A DNA stretch of 64,000 nucleotides from Cynocephalus volans. Lineage: Eukaryota > Chordata > Mammalia > Dermoptera > Cynocephalidae. The notes under the pieces are model-generated. The model was not told the DNA's origin. It was given only the letters and a program-made list of their open reading frames with translations, and searched no databases. This document shows, piece by piece, positions 1-12,165 of this stretch. The DNA is taken from NCBI RefSeq assembly GCF_027409185.1, contig NC_084463.1:161921869-161985868 (forward strand), written 5' to 3'. The position numbers and the translations under genes are program-made. Position 1 is the stretch's first letter. Every line of letters starts with the position of its first letter.

Positions 1-275
1 GGTGATGGGAACTTCCAACACCAATGGCTGGGGGAAAAAAAAAGTTAACTCACACCAAGTTCCTCTACTTATTACAGACAAAGGGCCAAATCTTGGTCTT
101 GATCTGTGCCAATCGACTTCAAAAGTTGTGACGTTCTTGGATCAGTTCTGCTAGGGTGGGACCCGAATTTGGATCCCCACCAGTTCTGGAGTATTTCATC
201 TTGGCAGCCTCATTAACATCAGGCTCCTGGGACTGCAACCAACTCAGGGTTATTCAGTCCATTTGAGGTTCACAC
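1..275 (-). other. RBM4B: Candidate RBM4B 3'UTR exon (partial, runs off the window)
   Basis: On the - strand there is an acceptor-like ACTTACCTTCCAG|GTGTGAACC at 276/275. The segment from 275 to the window start is free of recognisable repeats and looks exonic in composition. It could receive the donor just after the RBM4B stop. This is inference: there is no coding frame to confirm it, and the poly(A) site would lie outside the window. Confidence 0.35.
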
Positions 276-1404
276 CTGGAAGGTAAGTTTCTTTAAAAGT
301 CATCGCTAAAGAGAGGTTAGTCGAACAACCACTGCTTGCTGTCAACATTCACTTTAAAATGCCCTAGCAATAACCCTTTAAAGACCACAATATACTAATT
401 TAGTATTTAACTTTGAAACATACTTGAGAGAAATAGAATTTATCTGATAGACTGATACCATCTTACTTCAGAGGCATATCCACCTCATGGTAGATCCAGC
501 TGCATTAAAAGTAAAATTAATGGCAAACTACAAATTATAAAATTATCCACTTCACACACATGAACACACACTGCTGCACAAAGTCTTGCTGACATGGTCA
601 TATAGGATATGACTTGGGGTTATCACAGGTTTATGCCATATTCGCTTCTCACTTCACATAAAAGAGCAAATTGCTACGGTTTTGCTTTCTTCTACACATA
701 TACCAAAGGGATAAATTAGGAACACTGGAAACTCATTAGTAACTCAGTTTAACCTTGCTACTGCGGCTCCAATTCAAGTGATACCCAATTTTAAGGTACA
801 GGAAAACCATGAAAATTGTCCTGATGCCATGAGAGTTGTTCTGATGCCATTTCCATGCAGATGGATTTATCTATCTCTAGGTACCCCTAATTATTCTTGT
901 TATTCCAACACCTTTGGTATACATTTCCTGAAGCAGTAAACATTAAATTTTCATAGTCACCACCCATGGGACTTTATACACATCAGAAAATTACTAGTTT
1001 ATCTAATTCCTTAAGTGTTCCTCTCAAACAAAAAACAAAAATTGCTGGAAGAAACAGGAAGTGTCAGGCTCTAAATGACAGCATCACAGGCTATGAAGAA
1101 ATAGGGCTTAAGTGCCTATATAGAACAAGATGCTCTAGATTACTAATAAGGAAAGGGCTCCATGGGATAGAGCACGAAAACATTTGGCTTTCAAGCAAGT
1201 GTCTTACAACTAAACACTTAAAATTTATAGGACTTTATCTGGCTTATAGCTACAATATTTGAAGAGTTTCCTTTGATAAAGGCCAATGACCCAAGTAGTT
1301 GTTTTATCAAAAAACTGGAAGTCTAAAGTAACAGTAATGAATATCATAGTGAGAATTTTAACTAACTCCTGAACTTGTACTCTTTGGCTTAACACCACAG
1401 CGAC

Positions 1405-1595
1405 TTCTGTAGTGTTAAGAGCATGGGTCTTGGAGTCAAATAAGCCTGAGTCTGAATTTTGGCTCTACTTCTCATTTACCAAATGACTTTGGGCAAAGTA
1501 CTGAAACTTTCTGAGCCTTAGTTCTGTTCTGTGTAAAAGGCAAACTATCTCAAAGGCTTTTATTGTGTAGATGATATAATATACAGAGGGCATAT
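1405..1595 (+). mobile_element. MIR SINE remnant
   Basis: Contains AGAGCATGGGTCTTGGAGTCA, CCAAATGACTTTGGGCAAAGT and CTGAGCCTTAGTT, the order seen in MIR. Diverged. Confidence 0.65.
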
Positions 1596-1905
1596 AACAA
1601 ATGCTCTCTTAAGTATTTTTCTGTAACCCAAATCTGCTTATAACTGATTAAAGAACAATATTCTCACTAATAAATTGAGTGCATTCTCTCAAAGGATCAA
1701 GTTGGTTGAAATCACATGCTAAAACCTCAATAGGCCAAATGAATCTCTGGCCTAAGCTAGAGAAATATCAAAGACTAACATGTAATTTGTACCTTTTGGA
1801 TACTGTCCTGACAGCAAACAGGTGGCTCTAGCCTCCTCTATGAAGCACAAGACTCTTTCAAGGGAACTAAATGGAATCTCTTAACCACATCCACCCCACT
1901 CTCAC

Positions 1906-2582
1906 CTCCAGTTTTTAAAAGGCTGAGTACCGAGCTCGGTCCACATACTGCTCCCGCTCATACCGGGCCATGTCATACAGAGAATTCCGTGCAGCTGCTG
2001 AAGCCTGAGAGAGCTCACTCTCTGGTCCATAACCGTAGCCCTCTCCAACTGTGGGGAGCACAGCTGCTGCACGACGCAGCGGGCTCCTGTCCCTTCCATA
2101 ATAAGAGGAAGTGGTGGCAGCAGCAGCAGCCATAGCAGCTGAGGTGGCAGCGGGGCCAGAGTTTGGCAATAGGTGTCTGTCATAGGGATCAACAGAAGTG
2201 GAATTGAGGTGACTGGTCACAGCTGTGCTCTGGACTTGAGGCAGATGGGACATGGTCTGCTCCGCGTAGTTGTATGCAGAAGCTGCCGCCGCCGCCGCCA
2301 CTGCCTCATAAGAGCGGACGCGGTAGCGCTTATAGTAGTCGAGTGCTCCATATGCATCGTTGTAATACATGGACTCCCCATAGCCCATGGTGTAAGGTGT
2401 GCGAACTGCTCCATACTGTTCATTATACTGCTCAGTGAAGTCCGCCACACGACCTGTGCGATCTACTGGGCACTCTTTGGACCAGTGCCCCTCTTTCCCA
2501 CACCGATAGCAGCCGCTCTGGTCTCCCATCCCAGGGGCAGTCCGAAGTCGGCTTGTGGACAACTGCACGTGCATTCTTTTGC
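1906..2582 (-). CDS. RBM4B: RBM4B exon 3 (zinc knuckle, Ala-rich C-terminus, stop)
   Basis: The acceptor is TTTCCTCAAG|GCAAAAG at 2582. The exon encodes residues 138-359 and stops with TAA at 1917-1915. Nine bases after the stop is a strong donor, CTGGAG|GTGAGA (last exon base 1906), so the 3'UTR is probably interrupted by an intron. At this distance the junction would not trigger nonsense-mediated decay. Alanine tracts ([18 protein letters not shown]) lie between the knuckle and the C-terminal [11 protein letters not shown] motif. Confidence 0.93.
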
Positions 2583-5500
2583 CTTGAGGAAATAGATGTA
2601 AGGTTTATTATAATTCTGACATTCTTTATCTTCCCCCAACTGAAAGTAAACTAGTTGGCATACGACATCCATACATACACACACCCCTGTGATCCTATTT
2701 CACCAATCCCCTCCAAAAAGTAGTTGAAGTGAAGTTTGAATACAGATGAGCTAGAAAACCTAAGTCCTCTTAGATGAGTCAATGCTTTCTACTTACACCA
2801 GGAAACAATAATCCCTTTTACTCTCCACAACTTTCCTCTTCCCTTCCAAAACACACAAAAAAGCTTCCATTTCTCACTGCTAAGACTGTTATTAACTGTA
2901 ATAATTCAAAACCTGCAAATACTTCCAAATCAAACATCCAACAAAACCTGTTACGCCAGATTTGGAAGGCATCTTACCCCCGTCTCAATGATTTACTAGG
3001 GGGCCACGTAAGGCCTGAGCATTTACTGTAGCTTAAAAACCACAGCAATTTTCTATGCATCTTGTTTCCTCTAGCAATTTTTGCAGGTGTCACCGGAAGG
3101 CTCTCTATGTTGAGTACACAAATCATAACCTGGCTCATCATCTGCTTCATCTCCAGTACCTGAGGGAGTTATAAGACCCTCCAGACTTCAATCCCACTCC
3201 TACTTTTTCCCACAAGGGTGAATCCATTGCAGCTGTGGAAAGGAAAACTACCTGACCAAGGTCTCTCAACAAGAATTAGAACGTCTTGAAACAGCACCAG
3301 TTTCTTAAGGATAATGTGTTCCCATGTAATGAAATGATCAGCATTGCATCCTGCCCCATAGCTTACAATTCTTTACAGGGGATTATCTATTTGTTAGAAA
3401 AATGCAGCATTTGCCTAAAGGCCTCTGGGTACCCATACAAACAAGCCAGATCCATACTTCCAGGAAATGACCAGCACTGAGAACAGCTAAGAGAAGAAAC
3501 AATCTTTGCCCAGGACTTGTATACCACCAAACCCAGGGACCTTTACTGATGAAAGCATCCAAAGTCTTTAAAAGCAGTATAGGAAAAGAAGTATTCTTGG
3601 CAGTAATATAGTCCCAAACTGCATAAGACTGGAGGTGAAGTCAATGCTTTTCAAATTGTAGCCAAAAGGCAGTTTGTACAGACATGGAGAACAGAAGCAT
3701 CTCCTTACTCTCTGAAGGGCTGCTCAGAACAAATCCCCCCTCCGCGATCAACAAGTTGCTCTCTTTAACAGACCTTGTTCTGGGTGCAGCTATGCGATAG
3801 GAGGCCTTGTGCTCCACCACCCTGTTGGAAGCAGCCCGATTCAGGATTGCAACCAGAACAGCACCATGCACTGACTCTGAGCAGGGAGCGGGTTAGTGCA
3901 GTAATATCTTTAGTCAAACTCAGTTCGCCCAGGGTCTAAGACTGCTACCACCCAGTGTGTAGTACTTGCGGCCTCCAACTTAAAACCCATTCTTTAGCAG
4001 CAACAAAGGTGCTCAGGCTTTTCACCTCCAGCTGCTAGTAGACAAGCAGCACCTAACCATCACCACTGATAACAGTCAACAGATACCAAATGGCAATAAT
4101 TCTCTGAAGTAGCATTTAGCATGCTGTTTTCAGAGATTTAAATACTCCCATTCTAGTTCTTAGAAATTACTAAGGGCCACAATGCTAACTATGCTTACAA
4201 TAGAAACACAGATTTCTGCCCTGATTTACATCTCAAATGTAGAGTTCTCTATAATTTAGACTAGAGGATTACAAGTTACTTGGCTTTCAAACATGCATGG
4301 TGACATTAAGCTGTGTGACAGACAAACTGTGCTCTAATTCTGAAGTCAGAGTAACCACACTAATTTAAAAAGCAACCAATCCAAAGACTTAGAAAATAAC
4401 ATTTTTAAGGGAAAAAATCGAATTAGACTTGCACTTTTACTTTTATAGATTCTGGGTTCATTTTTTTTGATAAACCCCATTGATTTTACCTTGATATTTT
4501 GTTACTAAATCCACTCTTCATTCCTGCTTTTCTTTATTTAGAGGGTGGGAACGCTTAAGTTCATAAACACCTGTGGCAAAATCTATCTCTGGGTAGTTGT
4601 GAAAAAGATGCAAGTTAAAATTTTTTAACCTAGAATTAAAAGATCTGTAATAGAAGTGATAGGGTTTTTTGTTTGTTTGTTTGTTTTACAGTCTTCCCAA
4701 AGGTTATAACTCGGCTTTTAATATAAATCCCCTAAAGTTCTCATAATAATTGAAAAATACTGTGCTTCTCTATCATCTTACGGAGCCAGGGCAGAGAAAA
4801 CTGAAAGAGGATTAAATTTCTACCACTCTGTTATAGTCGGACAAGCCAAAAAGTTTAAAGATTTTCTGAAACCTCTGAAAGTTACTGAAATCTGCTGCCA
4901 GCATTTTCTAGAAAACCAGCTCAATCAGTGTTTTCTTTCTTTCTTTTTTTTTTTTTTTTTTTGACCAGTAAGGGGATCACAACCCTCAGCACAGTGTTGT
5001 CACCACGCTCAGCCAGTGAGTGCACCGGCCATCCCTATATAGGATCCGAACCCACGGCCTTCATGCTACCAGGGCCACACTCTCCCGAGTGAGCCACGGG
5101 GCTGGCCCAATCAGTGTTTTCTCTTGAAAACTTGACTAGAAAAGAGTATTAAAAAGCTGAGAGGTGGTAAACTTGGGGCCCTAATTTCTGAACTCCTATC
5201 AAGTGCCAGGATCCTGAGAAGCTGGGGATGTAGCTAATATGCAGGAGTCCTGAATTAATGTTTATTTACATATGGGAAAAGATGAGACACCTGAACCCTT
5301 ACATATCCTTCCCAATTCAGCTGCCTGAATTGCTACTTGGGAGCAGCTTCTTTAAGGCCTTCCAATACACACTTTGTGTGCTAACTAAATAGCAGTTCAG
5401 TTTACTGCTCCTTGAGGAGAGAAAACAGACCCTGAAAAACTCCTGTAAACTCAGATTCTGGTGCTTCTTTTTAGAATTCACGCAATGCAGAAGCCTAAAT

Positions 5501-8317
5501 GGCAGCCATTAGCATACAGAAATAAAGGTTCAAAGGATGCCCAAAGTGGCACTTTTAAGAGGCTGCCTTCATGAATAGTAGATGATTGAAATGGCTTTAA
5601 ATTGAAAAATATACCATAATGGTATCTAGACGGTATTTTCTGTAAAACTGCAGTTTATCATCCAATACTAAACTTTCTCATCATCTGGAGAAAAAGAAAG
5701 ATGGTTATAATAAAGATGTTTGTATGTGTAACTCCAGAGGAGCCACACTAAAAACATGAAAACCAAATAAAGGATTTTTCTTTTCCCACTGATTTTCAGT
5801 CTATACTTTCTAAGGAAGTGATGATTTTTTTTTTAAATCTCATGGATCCATTGTGTTCTTCAGATTGCCACTTCCTAAAGTAGTTACACCTGCTATATCA
5901 AAACATATTCACTCTGGGCCGGCCCATGGCTCACTTGAGAGTGCGGTGCTGATAACACCAAGGCCACGGGTTCGGATCCCTATATAAGGATGGCCGGTTA
6001 GCTCACTTGGGAGAGTGTGTTGCTGACAACACCAAGTCAAGGGTTAAGATCCCCTTACTGGTCATCTTTTAAAAAAAAAAAAAAAAAAAAAATTCATCCT
6101 AAGCCAACTCCCCTCCCCCCAATTAACTGATTTCCCTTATACATATTTTTTCCCCTTTCCTTTTATTCAATTTATGTTAAAAAGATAAGGGCATGCAGTA
6201 TCACACTACAAGAATATCTCTGCAGTGTTAGTACTTGACTTTTTACACTTTGCTTGTTACCTGTCAAGAGAGAACCCTCCTTCCCCAGTCTTCACTGTTC
6301 ATTCTTTTTTTTTAAGATGACCGGTGAGGGGATCTTAACCCTTGGCTTGGTGTTGTCAGCACCACGCTCAGCCAGTGAGCCAACCGGCCATCCCTATATG
6401 GGATCCGAACCCGCAGCCTTGGTGTTATCAGCACCGCACTCTCCCGAGTGAGCCACGGGCCGGCCCTTCACTGTCCATTCTTGATCTCCTCTCCCATCAA
6501 ACAAAAATATTTAAGAATACTTTTTAAAAAGCTGAAGTGCAACAGCATTCAAAAATAATAAAAACAAATATAAGAAAGGTAAATAAGGAAAGCTTAACTA
6601 TTACATTTTAATTAACTTTCTAACCAGAATAGAAACATTCATGGTTGTAAACAGCACTCACCTTTCGTCATATAGTGCTTATGCTGTCAAAACACTTCCA
6701 CCTCTATTACCTCATACTAGCCTCACTACCATCCTGTGAGGGAGGTAAGGCAGGGATCATTAACTTTATTTTATACATGGGAAAACGAAGCACAGAGAGG
6801 TTAAACACTTGTCCAAGGTCATACTGCTAGTTAACTGCAACTTTTGCCCTATGCTTTAAAGAGTAGCCAAAGGCCAGGGCATCACTGGCTGATGCCAGAG
6901 ATACTTGATGGTGCTCTTCTCCCAATCTCCACTATCTGCAAATTTTCTTACACTTTTCTGGTCAGCTTTTCCTCTTATTCCCTTATTTCTCTTATTTTGT
7001 TTTCTAGGTTTAGCAAAGGATCCTTGAGTACTTCTTAACAACCTTTTAAGTGGCACTCAGCGCAAAAAGGGTGTTGACTTAGGAAGTAGAAAAGTGGCTG
7101 TGAATGTGTGATCCAACATGATACTGTTAACAAAAAACTTGCAGAACAGTGCTATCTAACAGAACTCTCTGATGATGACGAAAATGTTCTACATCTGAGC
7201 TAATGCGGTAGCCATTAGCCTCATATGACTACTTAGTCCTTGAAATGTGTCCAGAAAATGAAAAACTGAATTTTTAGTTTTATTTAATTTCAATTAATTT
7301 AAGTTTACTTAACCACATGGCTAGAGGCTACCATACTAGACAGTCTCTGCTTGTAGAGTCCACAGACTGAACAAATTTGAGTACCCAATAGATACTCCCC
7401 CAAATCTAAACTCACCACCCAGATTTATGTAATACAGGGCTTCCTCTAGATGTCTTTTTTTTGTCTTTTCTACCACCACCCCATCACCCAAGGCAGTAAA
7501 GAGCATAAATCCTAAGCATTTAAACCCTCAAATATAAGGCTTCCTGGTCATAACAAAAGGAGCAGGTAAGCCACAGACCTTTATTTATCTCCCTCCTCCC
7601 ATGAGGCACTCATTTGCCCAGGCAGATTAACCTTCCAACAGAACTTGACTGAATGAATGAAACTGCAGGATAAAGCAACCCACGGTTTGTGATTCTATGC
7701 AATCACTGAGGAACATCTTAGCAAACCTGAATGTGGGAAGAGTTTGCTTCCCCAAGAGTAAATTATGCTTAAGAGCGGAAAACATATCTATTATTTCCAG
7801 TTAAAACAGAATGAGAGTCGACCCTGCCAGCCCCATGGTCTTGTGTTCTTGCCTCTGGAGCTAGACCCCACTCAGCTCTGCCACCCAGGCCCCAGGGCCG
7901 TTCACCTTGAAACTCTGTGTTGTCAAGGCCCCTGATGGCTTCCACTGCATCTTCTGCCCGCTCCATGTGTACGAAGGCATAATCTTTCACAATGTCACAT
8001 TCGATGACTGGACCATACTCCTCAAACTTGGCCCGAAGCTCTTGGTTGGTGCAGGTGGGACTGATGTTGCCCACGTGTAACTTGGTTGAAGCTTTGCTCT
8101 TATTCTTGCTGGCTTCCACGTTGATGTTCACTCCGTGCAGCTTGTAGTGGTGCAGGTTGCGTATGGCATCCTCAGCCGCCGTCTTGTCCTCTATGTGCAC
8201 AAAGCCATAGTTCTTAATGATGTCACATTCCAGCACCTTCCCATACTGCTCGAAGAGTGAGCGGATCTCCTGCTCTGTGGCCTCCCGGGGCAGGTTTCCG
8301 ATGAACAGCTTCACCAT
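1915..8317 (-). CDS. RBM4B: RBM4B, RNA-binding motif protein 4B (whole coding span, two coding exons)
   Basis: Coding exons 8317-7906 and 2582-1915 join at a glycine codon (G|GC) to give 1080 nt, i.e. 359 residues plus TAA, the length I know for human RBM4B. Domains: RRM1 at about residues 2-72 (RNP2 LFIGNL, RNP1 NYGFVHIE); RRM2 at about 78-148 (RNP2 LHVGNI, RNP1 DYAFVHME); CCHC zinc knuckle at about 162-175 ([14 protein letters not shown]); then an alanine-rich, Tyr-rich C-terminal half ending DRARYSAF. Family knowledge: RBM4 proteins bind CU-rich RNA and control alternative splicing and translation in nucleus and cytoplasm. Residues such as [11 protein letters not shown] and [11 protein letters not shown] fit RBM4B rather than its paralogue RBM4, as does the - strand position next to SPTBN2. 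The frame is open throughout, so it is a functional gene rather than a retrocopy. The 5.3-kb intron holds three SINEs. Confidence 0.95.
4937..5108 (-). mobile_element. tRNA-Ile-derived dimeric SINE (CYN-like)
   Basis: Two tRNA-like units with a T-run at the left, so it lies on the - strand. It is flanked by a 14-bp target duplication AATCAGTGTTTTCT at 4923-4936 and 5109-5122. It lies in the RBM4B intron. Confidence 0.85.
5916..6092 (+). mobile_element. tRNA-Ile-derived dimeric SINE (CYN-like)
   Basis: The left unit starts GGGCCGGCCC and carries A-box TGGCTCACTTGAG and B-box GGTTCGGATCC. The right unit starts GGATGGCCGGTTAGCTC and ends TGGTCATC with a 22-nt A-tail. It lies in the RBM4B intron. 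Confidence 0.88.
6305..6466 (-). mobile_element. tRNA-Ile-derived dimeric SINE (CYN-like)
   Basis: Reverse-oriented dimer flanked by TTCACTGTTCATTC (6291-6304) and TTCACTGTCCATTC (6467-6480), a one-mismatch target duplication. It lies in the RBM4B intron. Confidence 0.88.
6665..6845 (-). mobile_element. MIR SINE remnant
   Basis: Antisense MIR phrases: GGGAAAACGAAGCACAGAGAG, GTTAAACACTTGTCCAAGGTC. RBM4B intron. Confidence 0.6.
7148..7356. mobile_element. DNA-transposon fossil with CAGTGCTGTCCAATAG-like ends
   Basis: Starts AACAGTGCTATCTAACAGAAC and ends GCTACCATACTAGACAG, i.e. degraded inverted termini of a hAT-like non-autonomous element. Family name not asserted. Confidence 0.5.
7580..7585 (-). 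terminator. Intronic AATAAA downstream of the RBM4B read-through stop
   Basis: The + strand TTTATT at 7580-7585 is AATAAA on the RBM4B strand. It lies about 185 nt beyond the stop codon reached when the exon 2 donor is ignored (stop near 7769). It could end a short isoform. Cleavage-site context was not tested. Confidence 0.3.
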
Positions 8318-8329
8318 CCTGACAAGAGC
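7906..8329 (-). CDS. RBM4B: RBM4B exon 2 (start codon, RRM1 and most of RRM2)
   Basis: The acceptor is TTCTCTCGCAG|GCTCTTG with the exon starting at 8329. The ATG is at 8317-8315 (AGGATGG context) after a 12-nt untranslated lead. The exon encodes residues 1-137 and the first base of codon 138. The donor is TTTCAAG|GTGAAC, last exon base 7906. A longer open frame begins upstream at 8347, but it lies in the intron and would add ten residues absent from the family, so the MVKLF start is chosen. Confidence 0.94.
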
Positions 8330-8819
8330 CTGCGAGAGAAGAAACAAGAATTCAAGAAGTCAGGGGTGGGGTGGGAAATTTCAGTGCACTGCAGCATCTT
8401 AGTTAAATCCTCCAAAGTTCTTGGCACCTTCAGGATCCTCAGGTAGACAGACCTTCACTATTCATCAATGGGGGAGAACGGTTTGTTCCTAAGGAGGAGT
8501 GCGGGCTGCATGTGACATGCAAACAGGCGGTCGGGAGTCAGCATGCACAGCACAGTACATCACCTTCGTGAAATGAGGCGCTTTTAAGTAACGGGATTAG
8601 CTGTTCCATGTCCTAAAAAAGGGAGGAAAGGAAAGCCCAAGCAGAACGCAAGAGGCATCTCTCTGAGTGTTCCTGGTAACACAATTTTGGAGGGAAATCT
8701 GTGTACCTCTCCTCCCTGCGGTATCACCTTTCAAGATACTATAAGAATAAAAAGGGCCCCTTTGCCCCAAAAGGGGACCCTCCCAGCAGCCCAACCTCCA
8801 GCTCCTTCGCCCCAACAAA

Positions 8820-9290
8820 GACTCGACCCGACCCCTGCCCCGCCCCCTCCGGAGACCCGGCCCCGCCTCCTCCCGTTGTCTCCGCCGGACCTTCTGCAGC
8901 AAGATGAGAAACCCGAACGCTGGGCCATCCCCGTCCGCGAGGGGACCGGCCCGACCCGCCCCCAGGCTCCCCACACAAATACAAGACCCACTCGCACCTC
9001 CGGGCGGCGGCGGCGGCGGCGGCGGCTCCCGCGTCAGAGAGAACCCTACAAAATGGCGACGGCCGCTCGAGCCTCGGCGCGACCGGGCCGTGCCTCGCGC
9101 GCCAGCTCACGCACGCGCGAGTGCGCGCGGCCTCCCTCCCCTCCCCCTCGCGGGAGTCGGCCGGCCAATCCCGCGGCTGCATACAAATGACCGCCCAACG
9201 CGGGGGCGGGGCCAGCTGGTGACGCGACGGCGGAGCGGCGGTCAGCCCGCCCCCGGCTCCGGCTAACCAATCACCACCCTGGAGGGCACT
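8820..9290. promoter_or_regulatory. RBM4B CpG-island promoter
   Basis: This stretch is GC- and CpG-dense. It has a CGG repeat at about 9004-9027, a YY1-type site at 9050-9058, and CCAAT motifs at 9165-9169 and 9267-9271. The CCAAT motifs read as inverted ATTGG boxes with respect to the - strand gene. No TATA box is evident, as is usual for a broadly expressed CpG-island gene. Confidence 0.75.
8998..9060 (-). other. RBM4B: Probable RBM4B exon 1 (5'UTR) with donor at 8998
   Basis: The CpG-rich segment upstream of exon 2 has a good donor on the - strand, CCCGGAG|GTGCGAGT, with last exon base 8998. A YY1-type AAAATGGCG motif at 9050-9058 lies just upstream; such motifs often sit at the transcription start of housekeeping genes. 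The transcription start itself is not determinable here, so the upper boundary is approximate. Confidence 0.4.
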
Positions 9291-9299
9291 CGGCGCTCA

Positions 9300-10700
9300 C
9301 GCGTCAGAAGGGATCAGGACGCGACCACTGTCTGGTTGGAATCGGAAGCCCGGGGGAGTCACTAACCATCACAATGGATCGTGCTACAGGGCCAGCTGGG
9401 GTGGGGGTGGGAATGCGGGGATGATGACAAAGGGTTATCTCACTGGGTTCCCTAAAAGGGGGCCTCCTTAGCGGGTTGACCAACCCGTGTGGTAGCTCAG
9501 GGCGATATTTCAGAAATACAGGCGCGCCACGTTTGAAGCAAACTGGTCATTCCTTTGTAGCGCTTTAAAAATAGTTAAAAATGTTTCCTTGTAAACGTGT
9601 TATTCTTTGGTGAGGAATCTGATAACCAAGGAGCAGAAGGATGATCTGTGGCAGAGCTGGGGAGGGGTTTAAGAGGCATTTCTACCCAGGCTACGCCAGG
9701 CGTGTTTGGTTTGCTCGTGTATGTATGGCCGCTTTTCTCTCTGTAGCTGGAGTACAAGCTGTGATTGTGTGTCCGTCACAGTGCCCGGTCCATAGTGAGC
9801 GCACCAAAAGAGTGCTTGGAACAGAGGCGTCAGGGGTTGTTGGGACAGGGCCTCCATGTCCACACCAAGCTGCTGCAGGTCTAGGCAACTGTGAGTCTCC
9901 CGACACTGTCTAGCATTCGAAATTCAGCTGTGATCCAAGGGCACCTCCTGGTGGCTAAAGGGAAGCTGTTGGGTGGATTACTCACTGTCGTCCTGCCACA
10001 AAGCATAGTCGTTTGTGGAGACTGAGTAGAGCATGCCAGGGTGGTTGTCAATCAGCATTCCTCATTGTGGTGGCTCCATAACAGCTTCGCTGATAGCATC
10101 AGGCACAAATTCCCCAGGCAGCCCTCTTCCACCCCAGCTACTTGGGTGTGTTTCTCACACTGAATTCTTTTGCTTCCCAGCCGTTTCAAGGGAGGCACTG
10201 CACTGGCCTTGCAATTTTAATAAGCCACGCTCATGCTTGTCTCCCACCTAATTCTATCCACCTCTCTCCATTCTCCTTTTGGGCATTTTCAGCTTCTCTC
10301 TACACTTAGACTTTTTACTCTCAGACACATATAGATACCTCCTTGATCGTTTTTGAAATGGCTTTTACTAATTAATCTTCACTATTATCGTTTTCTAACT
10401 TGAGTTCCTTCGATGTTCCAGGACAGACTTCTCAAATGTAGAGTCTGAATCTGCCACCTTCATACACTGCATTTTGGATTCTGTCTTCCTAATGCCCCAA
10501 GTTTTCTGAGGTCGCCAAAACTAATGTCCACCTAACAGTTTTCATCCTTCTAAAACTTTCAACTCACCGTCCTTTTCTCCCCTGTGTTTTTATCCTGCTG
10601 CTTCTCGTAGCTCTGACCGTCTTCTTCCCTCCACCAATTTCCCCGCTCTTATTTATTCTCTTATCTCCTTCCCCCTTCCCTCACACGCAACCATCCAAAT
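9300..10700. other. Intergenic stretch with no recognised gene
   Basis: Between the RBM4B promoter and the first intergenic SINE I see no coding exon, splice-site pair or RNA gene that I can support. Short open frames on both strands lack family features. Confidence 0.6.
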
Positions 10701-10727
10701 GAGTTTAATAGATATTATTATTATTAT

Positions 10728-10892
10728 TTTTTTTTTAAAGATGACCGGTAAGGGGATCTTAACCCTTGACTTGGTGTTGTCAGCACCACGCTCTCCCGAG
10801 TGAGCTAACCGGCCATCCCTATATGGGATCCGAACCCGTGGCCCTGGTGTTATCAGCACCGCACTCTACCGAGTGAGCCACGGGCCAGCCCC
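10728..10892 (-). mobile_element. tRNA-Ile-derived dimeric SINE (CYN-like)
   Basis: Reverse-oriented full dimer with poly-T side left and GGGCCAGCCCC at the right end. Flanking TAGATATT/TAGATATA is a short possible target duplication. Intergenic. Confidence 0.85.
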
Positions 10893-10909
10893 TAGATATA
10901 TTTGCCTGC

Positions 10910-12150
10910 GTTCTTGCAAGACATGTCTTTTTAATGCACACTTGTTTTTACCATAACTTTTTATTGTGGAAATTTCCAAAAAGGCACAAGTACAGTATAG
11001 AGATAATATTATAACGAACCCCTGTGGGCCCTTTACCCAGCTTCAACATTATCAGCATTTTCCTGATCTTATTTCATCTAACCCCTCTACTTTGTTTTTT
11101 TCCTGGAGTATTTAAAAGCAAATCTCAGACATAATGCCTTTTTGCCTGTAAATACTTCACTATCTGTTTCTGATTTAAAATATCAGCATTATGCTTTGTT
11201 AATATTATCTAACATTCATATTCAGATTTCCCCTAGTCGTCACAAATGTCTTTTTACAGTCAGTTTCTTCTAATCTGGACCTAAGCAAGGTCTACCCATT
11301 ATAATTATGTAAATAGTGTCATGTAGCTCATTGTTTCTTACTTTTTTCCACTAAGCAGTATGTTGCTGTGTGATATCTAACTACTGAGTAGTACTTCATG
11401 GTGTGCAACCCCATATTTTATCTATTCATCTCTGGGTATATAACACTCAAGTTGCCTCCAACTCCCCATCGTTATAAACAAGGTTGCAATTAACATGCTT
11501 TTGTATGTGCCCTAATTCTGTGTGAGAATTTGGGGAGATATAAATGCAGAGGTGGAGTTGTTGGGTCGCTGGGTCATAGTGTATGCATAGAACTAACTTG
11601 TCTAAGTAGTGCCAAGTTGTTCTCTGGAAAAGCTGTCCCAGCATACGCCTCCCACCTGTAGCACATAAGGGGCCCTGTATCTCTACATCTCTGTGTTTGA
11701 CATCCACCTTTCTAATTTTTGCCAGTCTAATAGGTATAAAGTGATATTCTACTGTGCTTTAATTTGTATTTCTTTAGTTACTAAGATTTTAAGCATCTCT
11801 TCTTTTGGGGGGATTTACTCTTCTATACATTTTCTGTTCATATTTTTACTCATCTTTCTTTTCAGGTTGGGGTCTTCTTTTTTGTTGTTGATTTGTAGAA
11901 CTTTCTTGTGTGTTCTAGATATTAATTTCTTAATGGTTTTAAACTTCTCTCATTCTACCAGTTATTGACTTTGTCTATGGTGTCCTTGCTTGAACAGAAC
12001 CCTTATTTGTTTATGCAATCAATTTTTTTAGTGTGTGCTTTTGAAGTTTTGTACAAGATGTTCTTTTCTCTCCCCCATCCCCACCCCCAAGTAACAAAGA
12101 TATTCTCTTCACTTTCTCCTATTAACATTATAGTTTTTATGTTTCACATT
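10910..12150 (-). mobile_element. Old L1 (LINE-1) 3' fragment, antisense
   Basis: AT-rich sequence with recognisable reverse-complement L1 phrases (ACAGAGGTGGAGTTGTTGGGTC, AACAAGGTTGCAATTAACATG, CCAGTCTAATAGGTATAAAG). It is diverged and carries no intact frame. It fills much of the RBM4B-SPTBN2 gap. Confidence 0.65.
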
Positions 12151-12165
12151 TAGGTCTATAGTCCA

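Noticed and set aside
8318-8347. Ten-residue N-terminal extension of RBM4B
   Set aside because: It lies upstream of the exon 2 acceptor, in the intron, and is absent from the family.
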